From NCBI GenBank assembly GCA_022641735.1, contig JALCDQ010000001.1:372001-436000 (forward strand): a DNA stretch of 64,000 nt, given 5' to 3'. Origin of the DNA: Prevotella sp. Lineage in GTDB: Bacteria; Bacteroidota; Bacteroidia; Bacteroidales; Bacteroidaceae. A program made the position numbers and the translations under genes. The notes under the pieces were generated by a model. That model saw only the letters and a program-made list of their open reading frames with translations, was not told the DNA's origin and searched no databases. This document shows positions 25,270-35,211 of this stretch, piece after piece. The first letter of the stretch is position 1, and each line of letters starts with the position of its first letter.

Positions 25270-27930
25270 ATGATGACAGCTAATGAAATCCGCGACTCTT
25301 TCAAGAAATTTTTCGAGTCGAAAGGACATGCTATCGTGGCATCAGCCCCTATGGTGATCAAAGATGACCCCACACTGATGTTTACGAATGCGGGTATGAA
25401 CCAGTGGAAAGATATTATCTTGGGCACAAAAGAGCCCGAGCCTCGCCGCCGGTGTGATTCTCAGAAGTGTCTCAGGGTGAGTGGCAAGCACAACGACCTC
25501 GAAGAAGTAGGTCATGATACTTATCACCACACCATGTTTGAGATGCTCGGTAACTGGAGTTTCGGCGATTATTTCAAAGAAGGAGCCATAGATTATGCTT
25601 GGGAATATCTGGTGGATGTGCTCCATCTGAACCCTGAAGACCTCTATGTAACGGTGTTCGAAGGTGCTCCTGAAGAGGGCATTGAACGTGATAACGAGGC
25701 TGCGCAGTACTGGGCAAAGCATGTATCTGCTGACCATATTATCAATGGCAACAAGCACGATAACTTCTGGGAAATGGGCGATACAGGACCTTGCGGGCCT
25801 TGCTCAGAGATTCATGTGGACTCCCGTTCTGCTGAAGAGAAGGCCAAAGTGCCAGGTCGTGAGCTCGTAAATATGGATAACCCACAGGTCATCGAGATTT
25901 GGAACATCGTCTTCATGCAGTTCAACCGCAAGTCGGATGGCTCTCTTGAACCCCTTCCAATGCACGTTATCGATACCGGAATGGGCTTCGAAAGACTGGT
26001 CAGAATGCTTCAAGACAAGCATTCCAACTATGATACGGATATTTTCCAGCCGATTATCGCTGAAATAGAGTTGCTTTCCGGTAAGAAATATGGCTTCACC
26101 ACACCTACCGGGGAGAATGGTGAAGGCGACTCTAAGCAGGAGAAAACCGACATCGCCATGCGTGTTGTGGCCGACCATTTGCGGGCTGTTGCCTTCTCCA
26201 TTGCTGATGGCCAGTTGCCAAGCAATGCCAAGGCTGGTTATGTGATACGCCGAATCTTGCGCCGTGCAGTGCGTTATGCCTATACTTTCCTGAATCAAAA
26301 GGAGGCTTTCATGTATAAGTTGATGCCTATATTAGTCCAGGAAATGGGGGCTGCCTATCCAGAATTGGCTGCCCAACAAGAGCTTATCAGCCGCGTAATG
26401 AAGGAAGAGGAAGACAGCTTCCTGCGTACTCTTGAGAAGGGAATCAACCTGCTCAACGGGGATATGGATGAGGTTAGGGCTCATGGAAAGACAGAGCTGG
26501 ATGGCGAAAGTGCCTTCCGTCTCTTTGATACTTACGGCTTCCCACTCGACCTGACAGAACTTATCTGCCGTGAAAATGGCTACACCGTTGATGAAAAAGG
26601 CTTCAATGAGGAGATGGCAAAACAAAAGGCACGCGCCCGTAATGCTGCTGCCGTGGAGAACGGAGATTGGGAAGTGCTCAAAGAGGGTGAGCAGTCTTTC
26701 GTGGGATATGACTACACCGAGTATGAGTGCCACATCCTCCGCTATCGCAAAGTGACGCAGAAGAAGAACTCATTCTTTGAGGTTGTGCTCGATTACACTC
26801 CTTTCTATGGGGAGATGGGAGGACAAGTTGGCGACACGGGAGTGCTCGTTTCCGAGAATGAAACTATCGAAATAACCGATACAAAACGGGAGAATAACCA
26901 GAGCATCCATATCGTTAAGGAAATGCCGAAAGACCCTACAGCCGACTTTATGGCATGCGTGGACATCGACAAACGTAACGGCAGTGCTGCCAATCACACG
27001 GCTACTCACCTGCTCGACTATGCTTTGAAGCAGGTCTTGGGCGACCATGTGGAGCAGAAAGGCTCATTCGTCAGTGCCGACACCTTGCGTTTCGACTTCT
27101 CTCACTTCCAAAAAGTGACTGATGAGGAACTGCGCCAAGTGGAGCAGATAGTCAACAGCATGATTCGTCAGGACCTTCCGCTCGATGAGCATCGTGATAC
27201 TCCTATCGAGGAAGCAAAGCAACTTGGTGCCATTGCTCTCTTTGGAGAGAAGTATGGAGACAAAGTGCGCGTGGTGCGTTTTGGGCCTTCTTGCGAGTTC
27301 TGTGGTGGTATTCATGCCAAATCGACAGGATGTATAGGGTTCTTCAAAATTATTTCCGAGAGTTCCGTTGCTGCTGGTGTGCGCCGTATAGAGGCCATGA
27401 CAGGCAAGACATGTGAGGATGCCATCTATGTACTCGAAGACACTTTGCGCTGCATCAAGGGGCTTTTCAACAACGCAAAGGACCTTGAGGGCGTAGTCAA
27501 GAAATACATTGAGGAGCATGATTCGATGAAGAAAGAGATTGAACAATTTGCTGCCCAGGCCGTGGAACGCACAAAGAACACGCTTATCGAACGTGCCACA
27601 GTGGTCAACGGAGTGAAGGTGGTGAAGGCTGTTCTTCCTCTTGAGCCTGCTCAAGCAAAGGATTTGGTCTTCAAGATAAGGGAAGCTATTCCTGAAAACC
27701 TTGTTTGTGTCATCGGCACAACAGCACAGGAAAAACCGCTGTTGAGCGTGATGTTCAGTGATGACATGGTCAGTGGACATGGCTTGAATGCAGGAAAAAT
27801 CATCCGTGAGGCTGCCAAACTCATCCAAGGTGGTGGTGGTGGACAACCTCATTTTGCACAGGCTGGTGGCAAAAACATCGATGGCTTGAATGCCGCAGTG
27901 GATAAAGTCATCGAATTGGCGCAACTATAA
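25270..27930 (+). CDS. alaS: Alanyl-tRNA synthetase
   Basis: 886 residues, with ATG-ATG at the start (either may be used). The catalytic domain opens [19 protein letters not shown] and includes [15 protein letters not shown]. The editing domain has the zinc residues [12 protein letters not shown] and [15 protein letters not shown]. The C-terminal [14 protein letters not shown] is the usual C-Ala element. It charges tRNA-Ala in the cytoplasm and clears mischarged Ser/Gly. Transcription starts from the divergent promoter shared with the merR-type gene, and an intrinsic terminator follows at 27952. Confidence 0.98.
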   Translation: MMTANEIRDSFKKFFESKGHAIVASAPMVIKDDPTLMFTNAGMNQWKDIILGTKEPEPRRRCDSQKCLRVSGKHNDLEEVGHDTYHHTMFEMLGNWSFGDYFKEGAIDYAWEYLVDVLHLNPEDLYVTVFEGAPEEGIERDNEAAQYWAKHVSADHIINGNKHDNFWEMGDTGPCGPCSEIHVDSRSAEEKAKVPGRELVNMDNPQVIEIWNIVFMQFNRKSDGSLEPLPMHVIDTGMGFERLVRMLQDKHSNYDTDIFQPIIAEIELLSGKKYGFTTPTGENGEGDSKQEKTDIAMRVVADHLRAVAFSIADGQLPSNAKAGYVIRRILRRAVRYAYTFLNQKEAFMYKLMPILVQEMGAAYPELAAQQELISRVMKEEEDSFLRTLEKGINLLNGDMDEVRAHGKTELDGESAFRLFDTYGFPLDLTELICRENGYTVDEKGFNEEMAKQKARARNAAAVENGDWEVLKEGEQSFVGYDYTEYECHILRYRKVTQKKNSFFEVVLDYTPFYGEMGGQVGDTGVLVSENETIEITDTKRENNQSIHIVKEMPKDPTADFMACVDIDKRNGSAANHTATHLLDYALKQVLGDHVEQKGSFVSADTLRFDFSHFQKVTDEELRQVEQIVNSMIRQDLPLDEHRDTPIEEAKQLGAIALFGEKYGDKVRVVRFGPSCEFCGGIHAKSTGCIGFFKIISESSVAAGVRRIEAMTGKTCEDAIYVLEDTLRCIKGLFNNAKDLEGVVKKYIEEHDSMKKEIEQFAAQAVERTKNTLIERATVVNGVKVVKAVLPLEPAQAKDLVFKIREAIPENLVCVIGTTAQEKPLLSVMFSDDMVSGHGLNAGKIIREAAKLIQGGGGGQPHFAQAGGKNIDGLNAAVDKVIELAQL

Positions 27931-27951
27931 ATTGTATTAAAGAACTAAAAT

Positions 27952-27988
27952 AAGGTGGTATTCCCTGATGGGAAATGCCACCTTTTTT
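27952..27988 (+). terminator. alaS terminator
   Basis: AAGGTGGTATTCCC pairs with GGGAAATGCCACCTT around a TGAT loop and is followed by a T run. It begins 22 bp after the alaS stop codon. Confidence 0.85.
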
Positions 27989-28018
27989 GTATCTTTACCC
28001 CTGAAAATTTGAAATATC

Positions 28019-29848
28019 ATGAAAAAGAAAATCATCATAACCTGTCTGCTTTTCCTGTCTATAGGCCCCTTTTCCAAAGCACAGGTCCTTCTGCCACCCG
28101 TTTTTCAGAACGAATCCAATCGTGCTCGGCAGGATGAGATGTGTCGAGTTTATCTTCTTCCGACTAGGATTATGTGGAGACAACATGTCGAATCCGAACA
28201 GTTTCTGCTGAAAATGACCAACGGACAGACTGAGTTAGGGCATGCCAACATGGCCCACATGCTGTCCAAAGGACAAGACACCGCTTCCATTCTATTGGAT
28301 TACGGGCGCGAATTGCATGGTGGTCTCCGCCTCGTCATGGGCTCTGGAAATCGTTCACAGCCCTCTTTAGTCAGAATAAGATTCGGCGAATCCGTGCAGG
28401 AATGCAATTCTACAACCAACAATTCGAGATGTGACAGATGGCCAAAGACAAGCTTTTCGACGGACGACCATGCCAAACGTGACTTTATTATAGAAATTCC
28501 ACATGACGGACAAATCGAAATCGGCAACACGGGCTTTCGTTTCGTGCGGATTGATTTGCTACAACGCGATGCCACAATCGACCTCAAGGAGGCTGTCGCC
28601 ATTTTCCATTTCCGTAATATTCCCTATGTCGGTTCGTTCTCATCAAGCGACTCTCGCCTCGACAGCATCTGGCTTACAGGGGCTTACACAACGCATCTGA
28701 ACATGCAAGAGTTTCTTTGGGATGGCATCAAACGTGACCGATTGGTTTGGATAGGTGACATGCATCCCGAGACATCCACCATTAACTGCGTCTTCGGCGA
28801 TAATCAGGTGGTGCCTAATTCACTGGACTTTGCCTGCAAGGAGTTTCCTTTACCAAAGTGGCTTAACAATATGCCGGCTTATTCAATGTGGTATCTTATT
28901 ATCCAATATGAGTGGTGGATGCACTCTGCTGACCGTAATTTCATCAACAGCCATCGCTCTTATATCCTCGAATTAATAGAACAATTTGACAAAACCGTTG
29001 ACTCCAAAGGCGACTTTCAGGGCAATTGCTTCCTCGACTGGCCGTCTTCACCGAATAAGGAGGACGTCAAAATCGGGGTGGAAGCCTTGCTTGTATGGAG
29101 CATGAAGGATGCTATGAAACTCTGCGAGTTGTTTGAAGACTCGGCACATGCTGACATTTGCAAGGGCATTATTGAGCGAGTAAGCAAGCACATCGATAAG
29201 CCTAAGAGCCTGAAACAAGCTGCTGCGCTCATGACTCTATCGGGCACAATGACGTCAAAAGAGGCTTATCGCAAATATCTGAGTAAAGGTGGGATACAGG
29301 GTTTCTCAACTTTTTACGGCTATTATATGCTTGAAGCCGAGGCTCAAGCTGGTGAATATCAGGCTGCAATAGATGCTATCAGACAGTATTGGGGGGCTAT
29401 GTTGGATATGGGAGCTACCACTTTCTGGGAGGATTTCAATCCTCAATGGATGAAAAATGCCAATCGCATCGATGAGATTGGTGACCCGAAGAAGGCCAAT
29501 ATACATGGAGACTTCGGAACATATTGCTATCGCGGCTTCCGAATGAGCCTCTGTCATGGGTGGGCATCAGGGCCTACGGCATGGCTAACGCACAATGTCT
29601 TAGGGGTTAAAATCATGGAACCCGGATGCAAGGCCTTACTGATAGAGCCTCATCTTGGTGACTTGAAATCAGCCTTAGGCACCTATCCTACCCCTTATGG
29701 AACGGTTTTCATCTCGCATGAAATGAAACCCGAAGGTACAATTCACAGCTTCATCAGAAAGCCGAAACAAGTGAAAATCGTTACATCCATCAAGGATTGT
29801 ACGATTCAGGACTCTGAAGACTTGCCCACAACATCAAGCCTGAAGTGA
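28019..29848 (+). CDS. GH78-like alpha-L-rhamnosidase
   Basis: 609 residues with a signal peptide (MKKKIIITCLLFLSIGPFSK then AQ). A beta-sandwich region (SILLDYGRELHGGLRLVMGS, IRFGESVQE) precedes an (alpha/alpha)6 barrel. The barrel contains DGIKRDRLVWIGDMHPE, matching the acidic-cluster motif of GH78, as well as TTFWEDFNPQW and SLCHGWASGPTAWL. GH78 enzymes remove terminal L-rhamnose from plant glycans and glycosides. The protein is shorter than many GH78 members, which have extra N-terminal domains. It is a single gene, not next to any SusCD pair, so it may act with a distant locus. TATCTTTA just before the gene is a weak -7 box. Confidence 0.82.
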   Translation: MKKKIIITCLLFLSIGPFSKAQVLLPPVFQNESNRARQDEMCRVYLLPTRIMWRQHVESEQFLLKMTNGQTELGHANMAHMLSKGQDTASILLDYGRELHGGLRLVMGSGNRSQPSLVRIRFGESVQECNSTTNNSRCDRWPKTSFSTDDHAKRDFIIEIPHDGQIEIGNTGFRFVRIDLLQRDATIDLKEAVAIFHFRNIPYVGSFSSSDSRLDSIWLTGAYTTHLNMQEFLWDGIKRDRLVWIGDMHPETSTINCVFGDNQVVPNSLDFACKEFPLPKWLNNMPAYSMWYLIIQYEWWMHSADRNFINSHRSYILELIEQFDKTVDSKGDFQGNCFLDWPSSPNKEDVKIGVEALLVWSMKDAMKLCELFEDSAHADICKGIIERVSKHIDKPKSLKQAAALMTLSGTMTSKEAYRKYLSKGGIQGFSTFYGYYMLEAEAQAGEYQAAIDAIRQYWGAMLDMGATTFWEDFNPQWMKNANRIDEIGDPKKANIHGDFGTYCYRGFRMSLCHGWASGPTAWLTHNVLGVKIMEPGCKALLIEPHLGDLKSALGTYPTPYGTVFISHEMKPEGTIHSFIRKPKQVKIVTSIKDCTIQDSEDLPTTSSLK

Positions 29849-29860
29849 TGCGTAATTATT

Positions 29861-29898
29861 AAATAGGTGGCAGGAAACAGTCTTCTTGCCACCTATTT
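29861..29898 (+). terminator. Hairpin after the rhamnosidase gene
   Basis: AAATAGGTGGCA (29861-29872) pairs with TGCCACCTATTT (29887-29898). The following T-tract is short (TTTGTATCTG). It starts 13 bp after the stop codon and just before palindrome array 3. Confidence 0.65.
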
Positions 29899-29913
29899 GT
29901 ATCTGATTGCATT

Positions 29914-29998
29914 GTAAAAGGCCGTTAGTTACGTTGTAAAACAGGCTGATTTACTGAGTAAAACAGGCTGATTCATCGAGTAAAACAGGCTGTTTTAT
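29914..29998. repeat. 22-bp-period palindrome array (array 3)
   Basis: Four 19-nt units at 29914, 29936, 29958 and 29980, exactly 22 bp apart. Unit 2 is GTAAAACAGGCTGATTTAC and unit 4 is GTAAAACAGGCTGTTTTAT. It lies between the convergent rhamnosidase and SprT-like genes, after the rhamnosidase hairpin. Confidence 0.9.
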
Positions 29999-30016
29999 AA
30001 AGCATCTGATAATCAA

Positions 30017-30664
30017 TTAGATAGCGAAAGGCTTCAAGTCAGCCACCAAAGAGTCGTATTCTGCCTTGCGAATGCGCCTTGCACGAAGCGTGCGGACGGC
30101 TGGGAAGCCGAAGAAATAGGGATTTTGAGTGGTGTACCAACCATGACTGGCGAGGTCGGCAACAAGGCGTGTCTGCCTTTCCAACTGCCTTGCAGCCCGT
30201 GGATTGACCACAGAGAGGAAGCGTCTGCCGTCCTTCATCTCCATCGACAATATCAGATAGGTCTTGTTTTGAGGGATTCCGCCTGCCTTCTCCACGTTTT
30301 TTGTGGAGGTCGTCACCGATAGTTCCCAACCGTATTTGCGGTTGAGTTCCTCCATCATAGACCTGAAAACGACACCATGCGGTGAGGAATCCTTGCGCCC
30401 GTTATAGGCAATGGAATAGTGAATCATCTCATGCAGGAGCACATTCTGAAACTGCCGCTCGCTCAAATCATAATAATTGGAGAGGTGGATGGCATAGTCC
30501 GAGAGGCGAGAATGAAACAAGCGAACCTGCCGTTTGCAACTCATTGAGCCCAAGCGGGTACGCGATTTCGACAAAGCCAGCCGTGGCAAGGGCAGCGCAT
30601 CGCCAAAATAATCATGGTTAAACTGCGCAAACCATCGTTCCATCCACTCCTTCGTCACTTGCAT
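30017..30664 (-). CDS. SprT-like zinc metalloprotease-fold protein
   Basis: 215 residues. The SprT-like core is visible: EWMERWFAQFNHDYFGDALP, then LLHEMIHYSIAYNGRKDSSP HGVVF with the zinc ligands HEMIH and the later His. The rest is basic and rich in Arg, compatible with DNA binding, but has no motif I can name. SprT/Spartan relatives act on DNA-protein crosslinks in other organisms; a similar role here is only an inference. It lies 24 bp after the metallophosphoesterase gene in the same direction. Confidence 0.85.
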   Translation of the reverse strand: MQVTKEWMERWFAQFNHDYFGDALPLPRLALSKSRTRLGSMSCKRQVRLFHSRLSDYAIHLSNYYDLSERQFQNVLLHEMIHYSIAYNGRKDSSPHGVVFRSMMEELNRKYGWELSVTTSTKNVEKAGGIPQNKTYLILSMEMKDGRRFLSVVNPRAARQLERQTRLVADLASHGWYTTQNPYFFGFPAVRTLRARRIRKAEYDSLVADLKPFAI

Positions 30665-30688
30665 CCTGTCGTTCTCCTCTCGTTAAAA

Positions 30689-31780
30689 TCAGTTTTTCAG
30701 CGTTGCCACCAGATATTCCGAATGGGTTCCGATGCGGAATTTTCCACCCCAAATGCCGATTCCGCTCGTCACATAATATTGCGTCTTGCCCTTCTGAAGA
30801 GGGCCGAAAGCGTCCTCATACATGGCATCCTCTATCCAACTGATGGGCCAAAGTTGGCCGTAATGGGTATGTCCGCTCAACTGGAAATCGGCTCCGCAAT
30901 GCTCTGCCTCTCCCAAATGATAAGGCTGATGGTCGAGCACGATGGTGTATTTCGACTTATCCACTCCCGCCATCAACTGCTCCAAAGACTTGCGTTGAGG
31001 GTTGGAACGGTCGTCGCGCCCTATCACATTGATGCCTTTCAGTTGCAAAACGGAATCGACAAGCAAAGTGATGCCCGCCTCTTGATAGAACTTCTGCGCC
31101 TTAGGCGTGCCCGTATAATACTCATGATTGCCCAAACAAGCCACCATGGGAGCCGTCAATCGATGAAACGACTGTGCCATTTTTTGGTCTTCGAGAGGGC
31201 GGATATGGCCGTCGATGATGTCCCCTCCTATCAGGATAAGGTCAGGTTTCTCGCAGTTGATAAGGGCTATCCAGCGGTCGAGTTCCGTCACTTGATTATG
31301 GTATCCGATATGAAGGTCGGAGAGCATGACGATTTTCAGCGGTTGCTCCAATGGCTTTTTCGTAGATAAAGTGATAGGTTGGCGCACCTTATTAATATAA
31401 TGGAAATAGCCATAAGTGAACAATCCAGCCATCAGAACGATGATGGCCGTCGTGCCTTTAAGGCTTGCGTGCAGGGCATCAGCAGACAACAGATGCACCC
31501 ATTTGCCAACATCCAACAAGAGAAAGATGATGACCAGATAGAGTAAAAGAAAGATACTGGAGTTGCCAACCTCATAAGCCGCCGTGGCAACAGGCATCGG
31601 CATTCGGTCGATATTCCATATTCCGAAGTTCGCAAAGAAGATGAAGATGCACAAGGCCATCACTGCAAGGACGGCTATCTTCAAAGGAATGGCCAACGGA
31701 AGAATCTGCCAAGTACGCCAAAAACTATAGGCGATGCCCACTAAAGGCAACAGGAAGAACAGTAATATCCAATATTTCAT
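30689..31780 (-). CDS. Membrane-anchored metallophosphoesterase
   Basis: 363 residues from the ATG at 31780; a GTG two codons upstream is less likely. Four hydrophobic helices in the first 150 residues (starting MKYWILLFFLLPLVGIAYSF) anchor a calcineurin-like phosphoesterase domain. Its metal ligands are all present: VMLSDLHIGYH, LILIGGDIIDG, CLGNHEYYTG, TIVLDHQPYH and LSGHTHYGQ. The layout resembles YkuE/YaeI-type enzymes, some of which act on lipid intermediates. The substrate is unknown. A TACCTTTG box at 31793-31786 lies almost on the start codon. Confidence 0.88.
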   Translation of the reverse strand: MKYWILLFFLLPLVGIAYSFWRTWQILPLAIPLKIAVLAVMALCIFIFFANFGIWNIDRMPMPVATAAYEVGNSSIFLLLYLVIIFLLLDVGKWVHLLSADALHASLKGTTAIIVLMAGLFTYGYFHYINKVRQPITLSTKKPLEQPLKIVMLSDLHIGYHNQVTELDRWIALINCEKPDLILIGGDIIDGHIRPLEDQKMAQSFHRLTAPMVACLGNHEYYTGTPKAQKFYQEAGITLLVDSVLQLKGINVIGRDDRSNPQRKSLEQLMAGVDKSKYTIVLDHQPYHLGEAEHCGADFQLSGHTHYGQLWPISWIEDAMYEDAFGPLQKGKTQYYVTSGIGIWGGKFRIGTHSEYLVATLKN

Positions 31781-31845
31781 GGGCACAAAGGTAGGGATAA
31801 TTTTCGATAAAGACGCTATAAAAAAGACGGATTATTCAACCCAAA

Positions 31846-33285
31846 TTACTGATTTTGCGATGTTCCATCGGTCTGAGTATTAGGCCAATTCACGAGAAAG
31901 AGCTTCTCCGTCGCCCTTGTGAACGCCGTATAGAGCCAATGGATATAGTCAGGTGTCAGCATATCATCCGTCATATAGCCCTGGTCGAGATACACATGCG
32001 CCCACTGTCCGCCTTGCGCTTTATGGCAAGTGACGGCATAAGCGTACTTAATTTGTAAGGCATTGAAGTGGTCATCCTGCTTTATCTTCTTGATTCTATC
32101 CACTTTCAGCGCCACATCCACATAGTCTTCCATCACCTTATTATAGAGTTCCTCACTCTGTTGATGAGTGAGAGCCGGCGCTTCAGTGGTCAAACTATCC
32201 ATAATCACCGTCGTTTGAAGCTCGTAATTGTCGTAATCGGGCAACTGAAGAGTGACATCCGCAAAGTGAAAACCATATAATTCCCGCACGTTGCGCACTC
32301 TCTGCACCTGTGCTCTGTCGCCATTTGCAAGGAAAGAGAGTGTCGCCTTCTCCTTTTCCGTCCAATAATAGTTATTCTTCACAATCATGAGCATGTCGCT
32401 GGTAGTGAGTTCTTCCTCCCTACCGAGTACCATATTGCGGATGCCGAGATTATAGATATTGGCACGCTTATTGCTCCTCGTGATGACCATCGTTTCATCC
32501 ATACCCACCTGACTATAACTGGAAGCCAGGCACTCAATGAGTTCTCCTCCGGGCACCATCTGTATATCGGCAAAGCCACGAAAACGAATCTTCGGCAATT
32601 CAGTGGCCTCATCGTGCGTAATCATCTGTCGGATGACGGTCGCATTATAAAGGATTCCACTGTCCTGACTTTGCCTGAGCACCTCATTCAAATCACATTG
32701 ATAAGCCTTCAAGCCATATCCTTCGAGCATCATGGCACTCAAAGCGGGGGATTCCTCTTCACCTACAGGGGGCAACTGAGCCTTATCTCCGATGAGTAAC
32801 ATACGGCAATTACGGCCTGAATAGACGTATCTGACAAGGTCATCAAGCAATCTTCCGCTTCCGAAATTCGTTTCCGAAAGGCCCTCATTGGCTATCATCG
32901 AGGCCTCATCAATCATGAAAAGGGTGTCAGCATGCAGGTTATCATTGAGATTAAACAAGCCTCCATCGCCTGAAAAGGTCTTTTGCCGATAGATGCGGCG
33001 ATGTATGGTGAAGGCTGGCGAGCCGCTATTCAGCGAGAAAACCTTTGCTGCACGGCCTGTAGGAGCCATCAACACGACCTTTTGCTTCAACCTTATCAAC
33101 GTGCGGACGATAGCGGAAGCGAGGCTTGTCTTACCCGTTCCCGCTGAGCCTCGCAGTATCATGACCGCATGAAGGTCCCTGTCGAAAAGGAACTCAGCGA
33201 ATGTCTGCAAGGCTTTTTCTTGGTCTTGAGTAGGCTCAAAACCAAATTGTTGCCGTATTTGAAAAGTTAATTCGTCAATTATCAT
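31846..33285 (-). CDS. RecD-like ATP-dependent DNA helicase
   Basis: 479 residues from the ATG of MIIDELTFQIRQQFGFEPT; 22 upstream codons lie within the promoter and are left out. Superfamily 1 motifs: PTQDQEKAL, Walker A LRGSAGTGKTSLA, APTGRAAKVF, Walker B DTLFMIDEASMI, LLIGDKAQLPPVG and the C-terminal YAVTCHKAQGGQWAHVYLD. The C-terminal block is the UvrD_C_2 fold seen in RecD. No RecB or RecC gene is near, so it is a stand-alone helicase, probably in DNA repair. Its promoter interlocks with that of the next plus-strand gene. Confidence 0.9.
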   Translation of the reverse strand: MIIDELTFQIRQQFGFEPTQDQEKALQTFAEFLFDRDLHAVMILRGSAGTGKTSLASAIVRTLIRLKQKVVLMAPTGRAAKVFSLNSGSPAFTIHRRIYRQKTFSGDGGLFNLNDNLHADTLFMIDEASMIANEGLSETNFGSGRLLDDLVRYVYSGRNCRMLLIGDKAQLPPVGEEESPALSAMMLEGYGLKAYQCDLNEVLRQSQDSGILYNATVIRQMITHDEATELPKIRFRGFADIQMVPGGELIECLASSYSQVGMDETMVITRSNKRANIYNLGIRNMVLGREEELTTSDMLMIVKNNYYWTEKEKATLSFLANGDRAQVQRVRNVRELYGFHFADVTLQLPDYDNYELQTTVIMDSLTTEAPALTHQQSEELYNKVMEDYVDVALKVDRIKKIKQDDHFNALQIKYAYAVTCHKAQGGQWAHVYLDQGYMTDDMLTPDYIHWLYTAFTRATEKLFLVNWPNTQTDGTSQNQ

Positions 33286-33351
33286 TGATATTCGGAAACT
33301 ATTTTGTATTTTTGCACTTACAAAGATAATAAAATATTCGACAACCATCAA
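33284..33351. promoter_or_regulatory. Interlocking divergent promoters at 33.3 kb
   Basis: Plus strand: ATTG (33284-33287), 19 bp, TATTTTTG (33307-33314). Minus strand: ATTG (33352-33349), 20 bp, TATCTTTG (33328-33321). The -7 boxes are excellent; the -33 boxes match three of four bases. The minus-strand unit drives the RecD-like gene, the plus-strand unit the three-gene rsmD operon. Confidence 0.65.
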
Positions 33352-33827
33352 TGAAAATCAAGATTAATTACATATTGTCTCTTGCGGTCATACTCTTAGT
33401 GATACTCTGCATCCTAAGCGTTTGCTCGCCTATGCGCTTTCAAAAAGAGCAGGATAAAAGGGAAACTGCTGTCAAAGGATATCTTGTGAAAATTCGCTTT
33501 GCGGAGGAACAATACCTGAAGAAAAAGGGAACTTATTGCAACAGTTTGAAGGCTTTGGTGGATAGCGGATACATGGCCGACTCCCTCCAATACATACCTT
33601 TCTCGGGCCGAAAGGCGTTTGCCCTCTCCACAACGATGATGCGCGAGAAGTCAGGAAGACAGATTCCGCTCATGGAATGTTCTGCTAACATGGGGGATTA
33701 CCTCAAGGGATTGGACGACAATCAAGTGCAGAATCTCATCAATGAAGCTAATGAGTCCGGCGCTTTTGCCGGCTTGAAAATAGGAGATACATCAACACCA
33801 AACGACAATGCAGGAAACTGGGAATAG
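33351..33827 (+). CDS. Hypothetical membrane-anchored pilin-like protein
   Basis: 158 residues. The N-terminal hydrophobic segment is IKINYILSLAVILLVILCIL, followed by a helical stretch (VKGYLVKIRFAEEQYLKKKG) and TYCNSLKALVDSGYM. This helix-plus-beta layout resembles pseudopilins and similar Bacteroidota proteins, but there is no prepilin peptidase motif before the helix, so the likeness may be structural only. The C-terminus is Asn/Gly-rich. The next gene overlaps its end by 20 bp. I cannot assign a function. Confidence 0.7.
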   Translation: MKIKINYILSLAVILLVILCILSVCSPMRFQKEQDKRETAVKGYLVKIRFAEEQYLKKKGTYCNSLKALVDSGYMADSLQYIPFSGRKAFALSTTMMREKSGRQIPLMECSANMGDYLKGLDDNQVQNLINEANESGAFAGLKIGDTSTPNDNAGNWE

Positions 33828-34626
33828 CCAAATCATCAAGCGGCCGCGCATCACTCTTCGTATTAGCCGCAACTCGCTTTCATTTGCAGTAGTGGACACC
33901 ACCATTGAGGAGCAGGTCATCTTTGAGCCTTACACCTCTAAAAGCGGCATTTCCATGGCGGCAAACCTTCGGGATGCCTTCAAGACTTCCGACCTTTTGG
34001 CGCGTGATTACCAGCGGGCGCAAGTGCTGTTGGACACTCCCGTGCTGATGATACCTGTCGAGGAGTTTGATGAGCAGGCAAAAGAGGCGCTCTATCATCA
34101 TAGTTTTCCGGGGAAAGAGAACGACCTTGTGCTCCAAAGCATCTTGCCGGATTTGAATGCCGTAGCCGTTTTCTCCATCAACAAAGACCTGAAACTGGTC
34201 ATCGAAGACCATTTTGCTGACGTGCGTTTTGTGCCTGTCATGCAGCCTGTTTGGAGCTATATGCACCAAAGAAGCTTTACGGGAATCCACCGAAAATTAT
34301 ATGGTTACTTTCATGATGACCAACTCGACATCTTCAGTTTTGATAAAAACAGGTTCAAATTCTGCAATAGTTTCGAGGTTTCTCATGGTCATGATGCCGT
34401 CTATTTCCTGCTTTACGTGTGGAAACAGATGAACTTCGACGCGGAGAAAGACGAGTTATATCTCTCCGGCAACATCCTCGAGAAGGACTGGATGACAGAA
34501 ACGCTGAAGCGATATGTGCAGAAAGCCTTTGTCATCAGTGCTTCCGCAGAGTTCAACCGAGCACCTATCACACAGATAAAAGGCCTTCCACTCGACCTAA
34601 TCACCTTATTTATTAAAGGAAGATGA
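33808..34626 (+). CDS. DUF3822 family protein
   Basis: 272 residues with no signal peptide or membrane helix. The order of elements (LRISRNSLSFAVVD, the PVEEFDEQAKEALYHH region, VPVMQPVWSYMHQRS, LYGYFHDDQLDIFSFDKNRF) fits the DUF3822 family, found almost only in Bacteroidota and usually beside rsmD. The fold looks like an actin/ASKHA ATPase relative, but the catalytic residues are not obvious. It overlaps its neighbours on both sides (20 bp and 4 bp), so all three genes are translated together. The function is unknown. Confidence 0.85.
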   Translation: MQETGNSQIIKRPRITLRISRNSLSFAVVDTTIEEQVIFEPYTSKSGISMAANLRDAFKTSDLLARDYQRAQVLLDTPVLMIPVEEFDEQAKEALYHHSFPGKENDLVLQSILPDLNAVAVFSINKDLKLVIEDHFADVRFVPVMQPVWSYMHQRSFTGIHRKLYGYFHDDQLDIFSFDKNRFKFCNSFEVSHGHDAVYFLLYVWKQMNFDAEKDELYLSGNILEKDWMTETLKRYVQKAFVISASAEFNRAPITQIKGLPLDLITLFIKGR

Positions 34627-35153
34627 GAATTATCACAGGGCTCTATAAGGGCCGTCATTTCGACATACCACGCACGTTCAAGGCACGTCCGACCACTGAC
34701 TTCGCCAAGGAAAACATCTTCAACGTGCTCAATGGCTATTTGGACTTGGAGGACACAATGGCCCTCGACCTTTTTTCGGGCACTGGAAGCATCTCCTTGG
34801 AAATGCTCTCAAGAGGCTGTGCATCCGTCGTAAGCGTGGAAGCAGACAGAGACCATGCCAACTTCATACGGCAATGTATGCAGAAAATCAATACCGATAA
34901 GGACATACTCATTCGTGGCGACGTCTTCAGATTCATCAAGTCTTGCCATCAACAATTCGACTTTATCTTTGCAGACCCTCCTTACGACTTGGCTGAATTG
35001 CCAACGATTCCCGACCTTATCTTTGAAAAAGGCCTGTTGAAAGACGATGGTGTCTTCGTCTTTGAGCATGGAAAACAAAACGACTTCAGCGCTCATCCTC
35101 ACTTTGCAGAGCATCGCGCGTATGGCAGTGTGAACTTCTCTATCTTCCGATAA
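34623..35153 (+). CDS. rsmD: 16S rRNA (guanine-966-N2)-methyltransferase
   Basis: 176 residues. RITGLYKGR-type opening (MRIITGLYKGRHFDIPRTFK), RPTTDFAKENIFNVL, SAM-binding loop ALDLFSGTGSISLEMLSRG and the catalytic FIFADPPYDL. It methylates G966 of 16S rRNA in the small subunit head. It starts inside the DUF3822 stop (ATGA overlap). The last gene of its operon; a long palindrome array follows about 60 bp downstream. Confidence 0.95.
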   Translation: MRIITGLYKGRHFDIPRTFKARPTTDFAKENIFNVLNGYLDLEDTMALDLFSGTGSISLEMLSRGCASVVSVEADRDHANFIRQCMQKINTDKDILIRGDVFRFIKSCHQQFDFIFADPPYDLAELPTIPDLIFEKGLLKDDGVFVFEHGKQNDFSAHPHFAEHRAYGSVNFSIFR

Positions 35154-35211
35154 GCCGTTTCCAGCCCTGCCGAAAACAACTTTCGAGAGCCTCAAAAGCG
35201 GCTGACGGGAA

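Noticed and set aside
27064..27924. 286-residue open frame on the minus strand within alaS
   Set aside because: Shadow frame of the conserved editing and C-Ala regions.
29914..29998. Palindrome arrays as ordinary intrinsic terminators
   Set aside because: No T-tract follows the units, proper hairpin terminators already precede several arrays, and one array is upstream of two divergent promoters.
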